From: Streptomyces sp. CB02366
GTDB lineage: Bacteria > Actinomycetota > Actinomycetes > Streptomycetales > Streptomycetaceae
Reading direction: 5' to 3'
Length of the DNA: 64,000 nt
Assembly: GCF_001905905.1 (NCBI RefSeq)
Contig: NZ_LIVT01000001.1
Coordinates: 603,952 to 667,951 of the forward strand
Shown here: positions 8,166 through 18,044 of the stretch, one piece after another
Numbering within the stretch: the first letter of the stretch is position 1
Layout of the letters: every line of letters begins with the position of its first letter
The notes under the pieces: generated by a model
Database searches by the model: none
Seen by the model: the letters and a program-made list of their open reading frames with translations, nothing else
What the model was told of the DNA's origin: nothing
Translations under genes and position numbers: made by a program

Positions 8166-8588
8166 TCAGGCCGCCAGCAGCACGCCGCCCATCGGACCCG
8201 CCGGGGCCCCGGACCGGTGTCCGCCCGACGCCCCGAGGGACCGGGTCCGGGTCCGGGCCGCGGTGAGCCGGACCAGCCGCTCCCCGGCCAGCGCCAGCAC
8301 GTCGGCGAGCGTCAGGCCGAGCGCCTGGGCGGCGGCGGCCAGCACCTCGGAGGAGGCTTCCTTGCGGCCCCGCTCCACCTCGGAGAGGTAGGCCATGGAG
8401 ATCCGGGAGGCGTCGGACACGTCCTTCAACGTCCGCCCCTGGGCCTTGCGTTCGCCGCGCAGCACCTGCCCCACGAGGTCCCGCCACAGCGGCTCCCGGG
8501 GCGGGGCGCCGCTCGGGCCCGGGGCGGCCGCCGTCGGGAGCGGGCGCAGGGGGATCACGCGGGCCTGGTTCGTCGCTCGGATGCTCAC
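8166..8588 (-). CDS. XRE-family regulator, ClgR/PopR-like, ending in Leu-Ala-Ala
   Basis: This 140-residue protein has a Cro/CI-type helix-turn-helix (about 39-98). The key run is LRGERKAQGRTLKDVSDASR, then SMAYLSEVERGRKEASSEVL, close to actinobacterial ClgR, the activator of clpP and related stress-protease genes. The tail reads GGVLLAA. C-terminal alanines act as a ClpP-dependent degradation signal in Streptomyces ClgR/PopR proteins, so the same control is likely here. Its neighbours are not the usual recA/ftsK-region genes that accompany clgR, so it may be a paralogue. The start is GTG. Confidence 0.82.
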   Translation of the reverse strand: MSIRATNQARVIPLRPLPTAAAPGPSGAPPREPLWRDLVGQVLRGERKAQGRTLKDVSDASRISMAYLSEVERGRKEASSEVLAAAAQALGLTLADVLALAGERLVRLTAARTRTRSLGASGGHRSGAPAGPMGGVLLAA

Positions 8589-8653
8589 CGTCCCAGCCTA
8601 GGAGCGCGGCACCGTCCACGCACGGGCCCGGCGTTGCGCTCCGGGCGGATCTG

Positions 8654-8676
8654 CTGTCGGCGAAGTTCCGCGACAG
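8654..8676. promoter_or_regulatory. Inverted repeat upstream of the XRE regulator gene
   Basis: CTGTCG and CGACAG flank 11 bases, 66-88 bp upstream of the regulator's GTG. The inner part (GCGAAGTTCCG) loosely recalls ClgR-type GCGAAC half-sites. It is a candidate autoregulatory site only. Confidence 0.3.
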
Positions 8677-8762
8677 GGGGCGGCGTTGGGGAACGGGGCG
8701 GGTCCAGCGGGGGGGGGCGGCCGGGCGGGCGTGCCGGGGCGTCACCCTCGCGCACCGGCCCC

Positions 8763-8839
8763 CTCCCCCGCGCGGGGGAGACCGCACGGGCGGCCCCGCC
8801 CCCGCGGGGCGGGGGTCGCCGGGGAGGCGCCTCCCCGGC
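8763..8839. terminator. Cluster of three hairpins after gdhA
   Basis: Three GC-rich inverted repeats follow one another: 8763-8780 (7-bp stem), 8794-8814 (9-bp stem, 3-base loop) and 8818-8839 (22-base perfect palindrome). They lie just past the gdhA stop on the minus strand and probably end its transcript. Confidence 0.65.
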
Positions 8840-8845
8840 CCGCGG

Positions 8846-10773
<1,928 letters not shown>

Positions 10774-11466
10774 ATGATGGCCCCCATGTCGAAGCCACGG
10801 GGGCGTCGGAGGAGGCGGCCTCCTGATCAGGCGCGGGCGTCCGGGGCCGGGGGCGGCGCCGAGCGGCCCCGCCGGGGTCCGGCGCCCCGGCCGCCCTCCG
10901 AGGACCCGCCGTACGGGTACCCGCCCGCCCGGGCGTCCTTCCCGGCGTACGCCCGCTCCTCCCCGCACCCCGTGCGGGGCCTCCGGGAGCCGCGCGTCCC
11001 CAAGGACGCCGGGGACATGCGGCGCTGTCTGGCGGTGGGCCTGGACTGCTACCTGTGCCTGCTGGCCGTCGGGCTCCTGGTGCGGTCCTGCGTGGGCTCC
11101 GGCGGCACGGGCCGGGCGGTCGCCCTGCTGGCCGTCCAGTTGATCGCGCTGTCGTTCGCCAACCAGGTGCTGCTGACGATGGCCGTCCGGGCGAGCGCCG
11201 GAAAGCTGATCATGGGGGTCCGGGTGATCCGGCTGCCCGACGCCGGGCGGCCGGGCTTCCGTCCGCTGGTGCTGCGCTGGCTGTACGGACTGCTCTGGCT
11301 GCCGAGCCTGCCCTGGCGCCGCCTCAGGACTCCGGCGGCGGTCCGGCCCCCGGAGCGCACCCGCAAAGGCCCCGCCGAGCCGCACGGGGACCTGGCGGGG
11401 GTCCGCCAGGTCCGCCGCAGCGACCTGCGGTCCTACCGGGCGGCGGTGCGGGGGCGTACGGGGTGA
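10774..11466 (+). CDS. RDD-domain membrane protein
   Basis: The protein has 230 residues. An arginine/proline-rich soluble N-terminus (about 1-85) is followed by an RDD-like membrane region with helices near 90-108 (LAVGLDCYLCLLAVGLLV) and 115-135. The motif SAGKLIMGVRVIR is typical of RDD proteins, and a basic tail closes it. The function of the family is unsettled; transport or stress adaptation have been proposed. The start is ATG 10774; the in-frame ATGs at 10777 and 10786 are equally possible. Confidence 0.75.
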   Translation: MMAPMSKPRGRRRRRPPDQARASGAGGGAERPRRGPAPRPPSEDPPYGYPPARASFPAYARSSPHPVRGLREPRVPKDAGDMRRCLAVGLDCYLCLLAVGLLVRSCVGSGGTGRAVALLAVQLIALSFANQVLLTMAVRASAGKLIMGVRVIRLPDAGRPGFRPLVLRWLYGLLWLPSLPWRRLRTPAAVRPPERTRKGPAEPHGDLAGVRQVRRSDLRSYRAAVRGRTG

Positions 11467-11506
11467 GCCGGTTTCCGGCGTCCCCCGGGCCGGACGGGGG
11501 GCGTCC

Positions 11507-11815
11507 TCAGCGCCAGTCGCCGGTCGCCCAGGCCACCAGGCGGGGGCGGGGCGTGTACGGGTCGCACACGACGACCGCGTCGGTGGAGACGAAGTCGTGG
11601 GTGACGACCTGTCCGATGTCGCGGGCCGCCCGGGTGAGGCCGCCGGAGAGGTCGCCGGGTTCCCCGATCGTGACCGGGGCGGTGGAGGCGGCCGGCGGCT
11701 CCTCCTCTTCGCAGCCGACGTGGGGAAGGGGCTGGCCCAGGTACCAGCCGCCGGCGAAGACGGCGTACAGGACGGCGGTCGCGCCCAGGCGGCGCGGGGT
11801 TATCCAGTGAGGCAC
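11507..11815 (-). CDS. Small exported or membrane-anchored protein
   Basis: This protein of about 102 residues has an N-terminal hydrophobic segment (RRLGATAVLYAVFAGGWYLG, residues 8-27). An acidic patch CEEEEPPAAS and a soluble domain ending WATGDWR follow. The start is uncertain: GTG 11815 is chosen because coding character begins there, although no clear ribosome-binding site is seen. I recognise no family. It is convergent with the RDD gene. Confidence 0.55.
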   Translation of the reverse strand: MPHWITPRRLGATAVLYAVFAGGWYLGQPLPHVGCEEEEPPAASTAPVTIGEPGDLSGGLTRAARDIGQVVTHDFVSTDAVVVCDPYTPRPRLVAWATGDWR

Positions 11816-11964
11816 GTGCGGGAGTGTTCCACGACCCGGTTCCGGCGGGCGCTCCGGCTCCCCCGAGGCGCCGGCCGGGCCCGACGCGCCGTCCCGCCCG
11901 GACCGCCCGCCCGCGTGTGCCCGGGACGCGCGGCCCGACGGCCGGCCCGGGCCCCGGCACCTCC

Positions 11965-12345
11965 TCAGGAGCCGCCGCGCTCCTCCTGCCCGGCCGCGCG
12001 GTCCCGCGCGTTCCGCATCGCCGCCGCCGTGGCCGCGGCGTCGTACTCCGGGCCGACGCCCGGCACGATCACCACGTCGCCGACGAGGTGCCGGGTGCGC
12101 TGCGGAAGGATCTCCTGGTAGGCGGGGGACGCGTACCAGGCGCGGGCCTCCTCGACGCCGGGGAAGGCGACGACGACCAACCCGCCCGGCCACACCCCCT
12201 CCACCACCTCCACCTCGGAGCCGTGCACCAGGAAGCGGGCTCCGTAGGGCGTCATGGTGGCCTGGATGCGCTCGATGTAGCTCAGCACCTCGTCGTGGAC
12301 GGGGCTGTCGGTGGGGCGCAGGTGGGCGATGGCGTACGCGGTCAT
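11965..12345 (-). CDS. DUF1330 family protein
   Basis: This 126-residue protein belongs to the DUF1330 ferredoxin-like (dimeric alpha-beta barrel) family. Markers are MTAYAIAHLRP at the start, YIERIQATMTPYGARFLVHG (about 23-42), VVEGVWPGGLVVVAFPG and a WYASPAYQEILPQR motif. A helical tail rich in Arg, Ala and Glu is added at the C-terminus. The role is unknown; related proteins bind small ligands. It is monocistronic on the minus strand. Confidence 0.8.
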   Translation of the reverse strand: MTAYAIAHLRPTDSPVHDEVLSYIERIQATMTPYGARFLVHGSEVEVVEGVWPGGLVVVAFPGVEEARAWYASPAYQEILPQRTRHLVGDVVIVPGVGPEYDAAATAAAMRNARDRAAGQEERGGS

Positions 12346-12455
12346 GGGCCGGTCCTCCGGGCGCTCGGGGCGGGGCTTCGGTACACCCGTGATGCTGCCG
12401 GGCGGGGCGGAGGCCGTCGATTACCCGCGAGGTCATGGGGACGTGCCCGCGCACG

Positions 12456-12499
12456 CCGAAGGCGGCGGCCCCGGAGTGTTCCGGGGCCGCCGCCTTCGG
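12456..12499. terminator. Strong hairpin terminator after the L,D-transpeptidase gene
   Basis: A perfect 19-bp stem (left arm CCGAAGGCGGCGGCCCCGG) with a 6-base loop lies between the stop of the transpeptidase lipoprotein gene and the upstream part of the DUF1330 gene, both on the minus strand. Confidence 0.85.
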
Positions 12500-12563
12500 G
12501 CGGGGACGGGGGTGGTGCGGAGAAGGGGGCGGGCCTGCGGGGGGGGTCAGGTCCGGGGGCGGA

Positions 12564-13811
12564 TCAGGCCTGGGAGCCGGCCGTCCACTCGGCCCAGCTC
12601 ATGTTCCAGCCGTTGAGGCCGTTGTCCGGGGTGATGGTCTTGTCCGGGGAGTTCTTGACGATGACCACGTCGCCGATGAGCGAGTTGTCGTAGAACCAGG
12701 CGCCGGGGGCGTTGGGGTCGTTCGCGCCCTTCACGTCGGCGAGGCCCACGCAGCCGTGGCTGGTGTTGGCGTTGCCGAAGATGCCCTTGCCCCAGTAGTT
12801 GCCGTGGATGAAGGTGCCCGAGGTGGACAGGCGCATGGCGTGCGGCACGTCCTTGATGTCGTACTCGCCCTTGCCGTCGTCATCGGTGAAGCCGACGGTG
12901 GCGCCGTTCATCCGGGTCTCCTTGTGCTTCTCGGAGATCACCATCTGCCCGTTGTACGTGGGGTTCTCGGGGGAGCCCGCGGAGATCGGGATCGTCTTGA
13001 TCGTCTTGCCGTCGCGGGTGACCGTCATCTGCTTGGTCTTCGCGTCGACGGTGGAGACCTGGTTGCGGCCGATCTTGAAGGTCACGGTCTTCTGCTGGAC
13101 GCCGAAGACGCCGTCCGCGCCCTCGACGCCGTCGAGGGCCAGCTTCAGGGTGACGGTGGAGCCGCCCTTCCAGTAGTCCTGCGGGCGGAAGTCCAGGCGC
13201 TGGGCGCTGAACCAGTGGCCGACGACCTCCTGGCCGCTGCTGGAGTTCACCGTGATGCCGGCCTGGACGGCCTTCTTGTCGGTGATCTCCTTGTTGAAGT
13301 TGATCGAGACGGGCATCCCGACGCCGACGGTGGAGCCGTCCTCGGGGGTGAAGTTCCCGATGAAGCTGTTGTCGGGCGAGACGGTGGTGAAGGAACTGTT
13401 CTCGTGGGCCTTGCGGCCCTTCGCGTCCTCCGCCGTGGCGTCGATCTTGTACGTGGTGGAGCGCTCCAGCTGGGCGGAGGGCTTCCAGCTCGTGCCGTCG
13501 GCGGAGAGCGCGCCCTCGACCGCGGTGCCGTCCTCCGTGGTCATGACGACCTCGGTCAGCTTGCCCTTGGCGACGGTGACCTGGGCCGCGTTGTTGATGC
13601 TGGCGTTGGTCGCGCCGTTCTTCGGCTTGATCGTTATCTGCGCCTCGGAGGCGTCCTCGGCCGCGGCCTTGTCCACCTCCTGCTGCGACGACTCCGAGCT
13701 GCCGGTGCTGGTCTTGCCGCCGTCGTCGTCGTTACAGGCCGAAAGCACCAGCACGCCACCGAGCAGTGCGGACACGGCCACCAGGCCCCTGCGCCGCTTG
13801 CTGTCCGTCAT
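12564..13811 (-). CDS. L,D-transpeptidase lipoprotein with Ig-like domains
   Basis: This 415-residue exported enzyme forms 3-3 peptidoglycan cross-links. A lipoprotein signal peptide ends in lipobox LSAC (Cys at about 26). A Ser/Asp-rich linker and two Ig-like modules follow (about 60-250; ITIKPKNGATNAS is typical), as in mycobacterial LdtMt2. The YkuD catalytic domain has His in IHGNYWG and active-site Cys354 in TSHGCVGL, then a W-rich C-terminal tail. ATG 13811 is chosen because GGAGAAG lies 6 bases upstream; ATG 13826 is in frame. Confidence 0.92.
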   Translation of the reverse strand: MTDSKRRRGLVAVSALLGGVLVLSACNDDDGGKTSTGSSESSQQEVDKAAAEDASEAQITIKPKNGATNASINNAAQVTVAKGKLTEVVMTTEDGTAVEGALSADGTSWKPSAQLERSTTYKIDATAEDAKGRKAHENSSFTTVSPDNSFIGNFTPEDGSTVGVGMPVSINFNKEITDKKAVQAGITVNSSSGQEVVGHWFSAQRLDFRPQDYWKGGSTVTLKLALDGVEGADGVFGVQQKTVTFKIGRNQVSTVDAKTKQMTVTRDGKTIKTIPISAGSPENPTYNGQMVISEKHKETRMNGATVGFTDDDGKGEYDIKDVPHAMRLSTSGTFIHGNYWGKGIFGNANTSHGCVGLADVKGANDPNAPGAWFYDNSLIGDVVIVKNSPDKTITPDNGLNGWNMSWAEWTAGSQA

Positions 13812-14062
13812 CACACGCTTCTCCATCGTCGCCGATTTCCCCAAAAACCCCGGACGGGAACGCCGGGCGGCCATTCCCCGTCAATGTTCCAAGAACACCC
13901 GGAAAGGGCGCTCCGTTCCACATCCACGACGGATGTGGGGAACACCACTCATCGACGCGTCCCCGGAAGCGGCGGTTCCCGCTGCCGGGAGCCGGTTTCC
14001 TCCGCCTCACGGTGCGGCCCCGGCCCGCCGGTGGGCGGGCCGGGGCCGGGTGTTCCCCCACG

Positions 14063-14512
14063 TCACGCCGGCTGCGCGGGGCCACCGTCCCGGTCGTCGT
14101 TCCTCCCATTGTGCGCGACCGTGTCGCCGTACCCCTCCTCTTCGTCCCCGTCCTCCGGCAGGAACAGGCCCTCCTCGCCGTCGTCCGCGTCGTCCCAGTC
14201 CTCCGCGTCGGGGTCGTACTCGATGCTCTCGCTGCTCCAGGACGCTTGGGCCAGTTCGACCCCGGGCACCTCGCTGACCAGGTCGAAGGGGTCGACCAGC
14301 GAGGCGAGCGCCTCTGCTCCGTCTGCCCGGACCGTGGCCTCGGCATGCATCCGCTCCTCGGCGGTATCGCCTCCGGCGGCCCCCGCGACGGGCTCCCCGT
14401 ACTCGGCGGCGATGGATTCGAGGGCGGTACCGGTCAGGGCGTCGAGGTCGGTGACCTCCAACACCATCTCCACGCGAAGCCGAACAAACCTGGATGTCTC
14501 ATCTGTGCTCAT
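14063..14512 (-). CDS. Acidic protein of unknown function
   Basis: This 149-residue protein has an ordered N-terminal half (RFVRLRVEMVLEVTDLDALTGTALESIAAE). A strongly acidic C-terminal part follows (DPDAEDWDDADDGEEGLFLPEDGDEEE, about 105-131). I see no enzyme motif. The N-terminal segment looks like a small alpha/beta domain. No clear ribosome-binding site precedes ATG 14512. Similar acidic proteins are common in Streptomyces, but I cannot name the family. Confidence 0.65.
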   Translation of the reverse strand: MSTDETSRFVRLRVEMVLEVTDLDALTGTALESIAAEYGEPVAGAAGGDTAEERMHAEATVRADGAEALASLVDPFDLVSEVPGVELAQASWSSESIEYDPDAEDWDDADDGEEGLFLPEDGDEEEGYGDTVAHNGRNDDRDGGPAQPA

Positions 14513-14619
14513 GGCCGGAGCGTACGGCCCTGCGAGGCCGCGACTTTCCACCGACCCGCTGCTTTGCTTAGCATCGGCCCACGGGGCTAACTCATGGTTG
14601 TCGCAAGGGGATCGAATCT

Positions 14620-14916
14620 GTGTCCGTCACTCGTCGCACGCTGCTGACCGCCACCGCCTCCGGCACGCTGCTGGCCGCTCTCTGGTTCGTCCCCTCGGCC
14701 AACGCGACCGGTGAGAACGCCGTCCAGGACGCCCCGGCCGCCACGTCCCGGCAGGCCGCCGGGGAGGCGGACGCCGCCTCCGGGATGCGCCTCGCCGACA
14801 CCGGGCCGGGCCTGGACACCACCCCGTATCTCATCGGCGGTACGGCCCTGTTGGGCATCGGCGCGGGCTTCGTCACGTACTCGGTACGCCGGTCCGGGGC
14901 GCACCCGGCCCACTGA
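14620..14916 (+). CDS. Small cell-wall protein with LAxTG sortase signal
   Basis: This 98-residue protein has a signal peptide (RRTLLTATASGTLLAALWFVPSANA, about 5-29) and a short disordered middle. Its C-terminal sorting signal is LADTG (about 58-62), then a hydrophobic helix (YLIGGTALLGIGAGFVTY) and a basic tail RRSGAHPAH. LAxTG is the pattern used by class-E sortases of Streptomyces. The mature wall-linked part would be only about 30 residues, so a structural or adaptor role is more likely than an enzymatic one. GTG 14620 has AAGGGG 9 bases upstream. Confidence 0.8.
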   Translation: MSVTRRTLLTATASGTLLAALWFVPSANATGENAVQDAPAATSRQAAGEADAASGMRLADTGPGLDTTPYLIGGTALLGIGAGFVTYSVRRSGAHPAH

Positions 14917-14935
14917 GGGCTGTCCCGGCACACGA

Positions 14936-14969
14936 AAGGGTTCCCGCGCCACGTGGTGCGGGAACCCTT
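14936..14969. terminator. Shared terminator of convergent genes
   Basis: A 15-bp stem with one G-T pair (AAGGGTTCCCGCGCC against GGTGCGGGAACCCTT) and a 4-base loop lies between the LAxTG protein gene and hutH. Confidence 0.8.
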
Positions 14970-14987
14970 CCGCGTACGCGAGGTCTC

Positions 14988-16538
14988 TCAGGCCAGCGGG
15001 CCGGTGACCGACTCCACGGCCGCGACCAGGAGCCCTTCCCGGACGAAGGCGTCGGCGGCGGCCAGGTCCGGCGCGAGGAAGCGGTCCGGCCCCGGGCCCT
15101 CGGCCCCGGCGGACCGCAGCGCGGCCACGGCGGCCTGCGAGGCGGGGGCGGGGACGAGCCCTTCGGCGGCCCGCAGTTCGACCGCGCGGGTCGCGGCGTA
15201 CAGCTCGACGGCGACGATCCGGGTCAGGTTGTCCACGGCGGTGCGGAGCTTGCGCGCGGCGGACCAGCCCATGGAGACGTGGTCCTCCTGCATCGCGGAG
15301 GACGGGATGGAGTCGGCGGAGGCGGGGACCGCGAGCCGCTTCATCTCGCTGACCAGGGCGGCCTGGGTGTACTGGGCGATCATCAGGCCCGAGTCGACCC
15401 CGGCGTCGTCCGCGAGGAACGGCGGCAGCCCGTGCGAGCGGTTCTTGTCGAGCAGCCGGTCGGTGCGGCGTTCGCAGATCGAGCCGAGGTCGGCGGCGAC
15501 GATGGCGAGGAAGTCCAGGACGTACGCGACGGGCGCGCCGTGGAAGTTGCCGTTGGACTCCACCCGGCCGTCGGGGAGGACCACCGGATTGTCGACGGAG
15601 GAGGCCAGTTCACGCCCGGCGACGACGGCCGCGTGGTCGAGGGTGTCGCGGCCCGCGCCGTTGACCTGGGGGGCGCAACGCACCGAGTAGGCGTCCTGGA
15701 CCCGCGGCGCGTCGTCCTGGTGATGGCCCGTCAGTCCGGAACCGGCCAGCACCCGCAGCATGTTGGCCGCGCTGACGCCCTGGCCGGGGTGCGGGCGGAT
15801 GGCGTGCAGCTCGGGGGCGAGGACCTTGTCCGTGCCGAGCAGCGCCTCCAGGGAGAGGGCGGCGGTGATGTCGGCCGAGGTGTAGAGGTTCTTCAGGTCG
15901 GCGAGGGCCATGACCAGCATGCCGAGCATGCCGTCCGTGCCGTTGAGGAGGGCCAGGCCCTCCTTCTCCCGCAGTTCGACCGGGGTGATGCCGTGGGCGG
16001 CGAGGAGTTCGCCCGCCGGCCGGACCGTGCCGTCGGGGCCCTCCGCGTCGCCCTCGCCCATCAGGGTGAGCGCGCAGTGCGAGAGCGGCGCGAGGTCGCC
16101 GGAGCAGCCGAGGGAGCCGTACTCGTGGACGACGGGGGTGATGCCCGCGTTCAGCACGTCGGCCATGGTCTGCGCGACCTCGGGGCGTACGCCGGTGTGA
16201 CCGGAGGCGACGGTCTTCAGCCGGAGGAACATCAGCGCGCGCACGACCTCGCGCTCGACGCGGGGGCCCATGCCCGCCGCGTGCGAGCGGACGATGTTGC
16301 GCTGGAGCTGCGCCCGCAGTTCGGTGCTGATGTGGCGGCTGGCGAGGGCGCCGAAGCCGGTGGAGACGCCGTAGACCGGCTCGGGCTTGGCGGCGAGCGC
16401 GTCCACGATGAGGCGGGCGGCGGCCAGGGCGTCCACGGCGGCGGCGGAGAGTTCGACCCGGGCGTCGTGGCGGGCCACGGCGACGACGTCCTCGGCGGTG
16501 GTTCCGGACGTCCCCACCACGACAGTGTGCATATCCAT
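14988..16538 (-). CDS. hutH: Histidine ammonia-lyase
   Basis: This 516-residue enzyme converts histidine to urocanate, the first step of histidine breakdown. The MIO prosthetic group forms from a tripeptide. Here the site reads GSLGCSGDLAPLSH, so the triad is Cys145-Ser146-Gly147 instead of the commoner Ala-Ser-Gly. Other signatures are YGVSTGFG (catalytic Tyr, about 56), QDAYSVRC and NGNFHG. No other hut gene is adjacent, which is normal for Streptomyces, where hut genes are scattered. Confidence 0.95.
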   Translation of the reverse strand: MDMHTVVVGTSGTTAEDVVAVARHDARVELSAAAVDALAAARLIVDALAAKPEPVYGVSTGFGALASRHISTELRAQLQRNIVRSHAAGMGPRVEREVVRALMFLRLKTVASGHTGVRPEVAQTMADVLNAGITPVVHEYGSLGCSGDLAPLSHCALTLMGEGDAEGPDGTVRPAGELLAAHGITPVELREKEGLALLNGTDGMLGMLVMALADLKNLYTSADITAALSLEALLGTDKVLAPELHAIRPHPGQGVSAANMLRVLAGSGLTGHHQDDAPRVQDAYSVRCAPQVNGAGRDTLDHAAVVAGRELASSVDNPVVLPDGRVESNGNFHGAPVAYVLDFLAIVAADLGSICERRTDRLLDKNRSHGLPPFLADDAGVDSGLMIAQYTQAALVSEMKRLAVPASADSIPSSAMQEDHVSMGWSAARKLRTAVDNLTRIVAVELYAATRAVELRAAEGLVPAPASQAAVAALRSAGAEGPGPDRFLAPDLAAADAFVREGLLVAAVESVTGPLA

Positions 16539-16608
16539 ATTCAGCAGCCTACGGATTGAAACCCTTCATGTCACTAGTGGTGCGGCGCAGGACCCCTTAC
16601 CCACAGGG

Positions 16609-16660
16609 CCCTTACCTGCGGGGCGCCTTACGTGCGGGGTGCCTTACGTGCGGGGTGCCT
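16609..16660. repeat. 16-bp tandem repeat (GCCTTACGTGCGGGGT)
   Basis: Two exact copies (16625-16640, 16641-16656) are preceded by degenerate copies in 16593-16624 and followed by a partial one. They lie in the gap between hutH and the GGDEF gene. Confidence 0.7.
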
Positions 16661-16721
16661 GGCGGCGCGGGCCACCGGCCCTCCCGCCGCTCGCACCGCC
16701 GCGACGTCCGGGGCCCCGCGC

Positions 16722-16765
16722 CTCCGGGGCTCCGCGCCTCCGGGGCTCCGCGTCTCCGGGGCTCC
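16722..16765. repeat. Second 16-bp tandem repeat (CTCCGGGGCTCCGCGC)
   Basis: About 2.7 copies with single changes follow a partial copy at 16707-16721. The unit sequence differs from the nearby repeat at 16609-16660, but the period is the same. Confidence 0.65.
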
Positions 16766-16785
16766 AGGCGTCCCGCGTCCGCGCC

Positions 16786-17940
16786 TCACGGGCGGCTGCC
16801 GCGCAGCCTGCGCCGGTCGTGGGCGGGCTGCGGCGGGGAGTCCGCGAGCCGGACGACCTCGCCGTCCCGCCCGGCCACCACCGGCCCCGGGGAGCGGGCC
16901 GCCTTGGCCCGGTACTGCGCCGCGTCCGCGAGCCGGAACAGCCGGCGGGCCGACCGGACCGGGCCGATCGGGTCGCCGGTCGACGCGACCCCGCAGGCCA
17001 CCCCCTCGCCCAGCTCGATCACCGCGGCCCGGTCGCACAGCTCGGTGGCCGCGCCCACCACGGCGTCCGCCGTCGGCCCGGCCGCCAGCAGGCAGAACTC
17101 GTCGCCGCCCAGCCGCGCCGCCAGCGCCTCCGGGAGCATCGCCCCGCACAGCGACAGCACCGAGCCGAAACGTTCTAGCAGACGGTCGCCGACGGCGTGG
17201 CCGAGGGTGTCGTTGACCGCCTTGAGGCCGTTCAGGTCGCAGACGACGAGGCTGACCACCGTGCCGTCGAGGCGGTGCCGCTCGACGGCCTCGTCGAGCC
17301 GGATGTCGACCGCGCGCCGGTTGGCCAGACCGGTCAACGGGTCGGTGAAGGCCAGTTTGCGCACCTCTTCGAGCCGTTCGGTCTGGGCGATCCCGGAGGC
17401 CACGACGGCGGCGAGCACGGTCGCGAAGTCCGCGTCGGCCCGGTCGAACACGGGCCGGCCGGCCGGGCGTGCCACGTACAGCTCGCCCCACGCCCGGCCG
17501 TGCAGCACGATCGGCGCGACCACGCAGCAGCCCCGGCCGCGCCGCCGCAGGGCTGCGACCCGCTGGTGGCAGTACGGGCGGGCGCCGCGGGCGGGACCGC
17601 CCGCACCGGGCTGCCCGTCCGCGGTCTCCACCCAGGCGTCGGGCTCGCCGCCGCCCGCCCAGCGCTCGTGCAGGAACTCGGTGATCTCCGGGAACTGGTG
17701 GACCGGGTACGCCTCCTCCTCGGGGAACTCCTCCTCCCCCTCGGCCCGTTGCCCCGCGTTCACCAGCACCCGCAGCCGGCCCCGCTCCCGCTCCCACACC
17801 GAGAGCGCGGCGAAACTGCCGTGCAGCGCCTCGCAGGCGCCCAGCGCGGCCGCCCGCCACGATTCCCGCGGCGTGTAGGCCGCGGCCATGGTCTGCGCCA
17901 GCGAAACCACGGCCCGCAGCCGTTCGTCGTCACCACCCAT
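16786..17940 (-). CDS. cdgE: GAF-GGDEF diguanylate cyclase
   Basis: This 384-residue cytoplasmic protein has an N-terminal GAF domain (about 20-195) and a GGDEF domain (about 210-370) with the intact active-site loop RLGGDEFC, so c-di-GMP synthesis is expected. LTDPLTGLANRR-type sequence (FTDPLTGLANRRA) opens the cyclase. Next to hutH, this gene corresponds in my memory to S. coelicolor cdgE (symbol by synteny). A BldD-like palindrome lies 79-91 bp upstream. BldD is itself controlled by c-di-GMP, so feedback is plausible. No good ribosome-binding site precedes ATG 17940. Confidence 0.85.
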   Translation of the reverse strand: MGGDDERLRAVVSLAQTMAAAYTPRESWRAAALGACEALHGSFAALSVWERERGRLRVLVNAGQRAEGEEEFPEEEAYPVHQFPEITEFLHERWAGGGEPDAWVETADGQPGAGGPARGARPYCHQRVAALRRRGRGCCVVAPIVLHGRAWGELYVARPAGRPVFDRADADFATVLAAVVASGIAQTERLEEVRKLAFTDPLTGLANRRAVDIRLDEAVERHRLDGTVVSLVVCDLNGLKAVNDTLGHAVGDRLLERFGSVLSLCGAMLPEALAARLGGDEFCLLAAGPTADAVVGAATELCDRAAVIELGEGVACGVASTGDPIGPVRSARRLFRLADAAQYRAKAARSPGPVVAGRDGEVVRLADSPPQPAHDRRRLRGSRP

Positions 17941-18018
17941 TTCTACAGCTTAGGTAGATTTGTTCTCTTTTGATCAGTTTGATGCGTCACCCATATCAAC
18001 CGTTTCGCCACGAAATGA

Positions 18019-18031
18019 TCACCCTCGGTGA
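18019..18031. promoter_or_regulatory. BldD-like box before the GGDEF gene
   Basis: TCACCCTCGGTGA fits the BldD consensus TNACNC(A/T)GNGTNA at all fixed positions but one (C for the central G). It lies 79-91 bp upstream of the GGDEF start, just beyond the enoyl-CoA hydratase stop. Confidence 0.6.
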
Positions 18032-18044
18032 CGCACGCCCGTCG

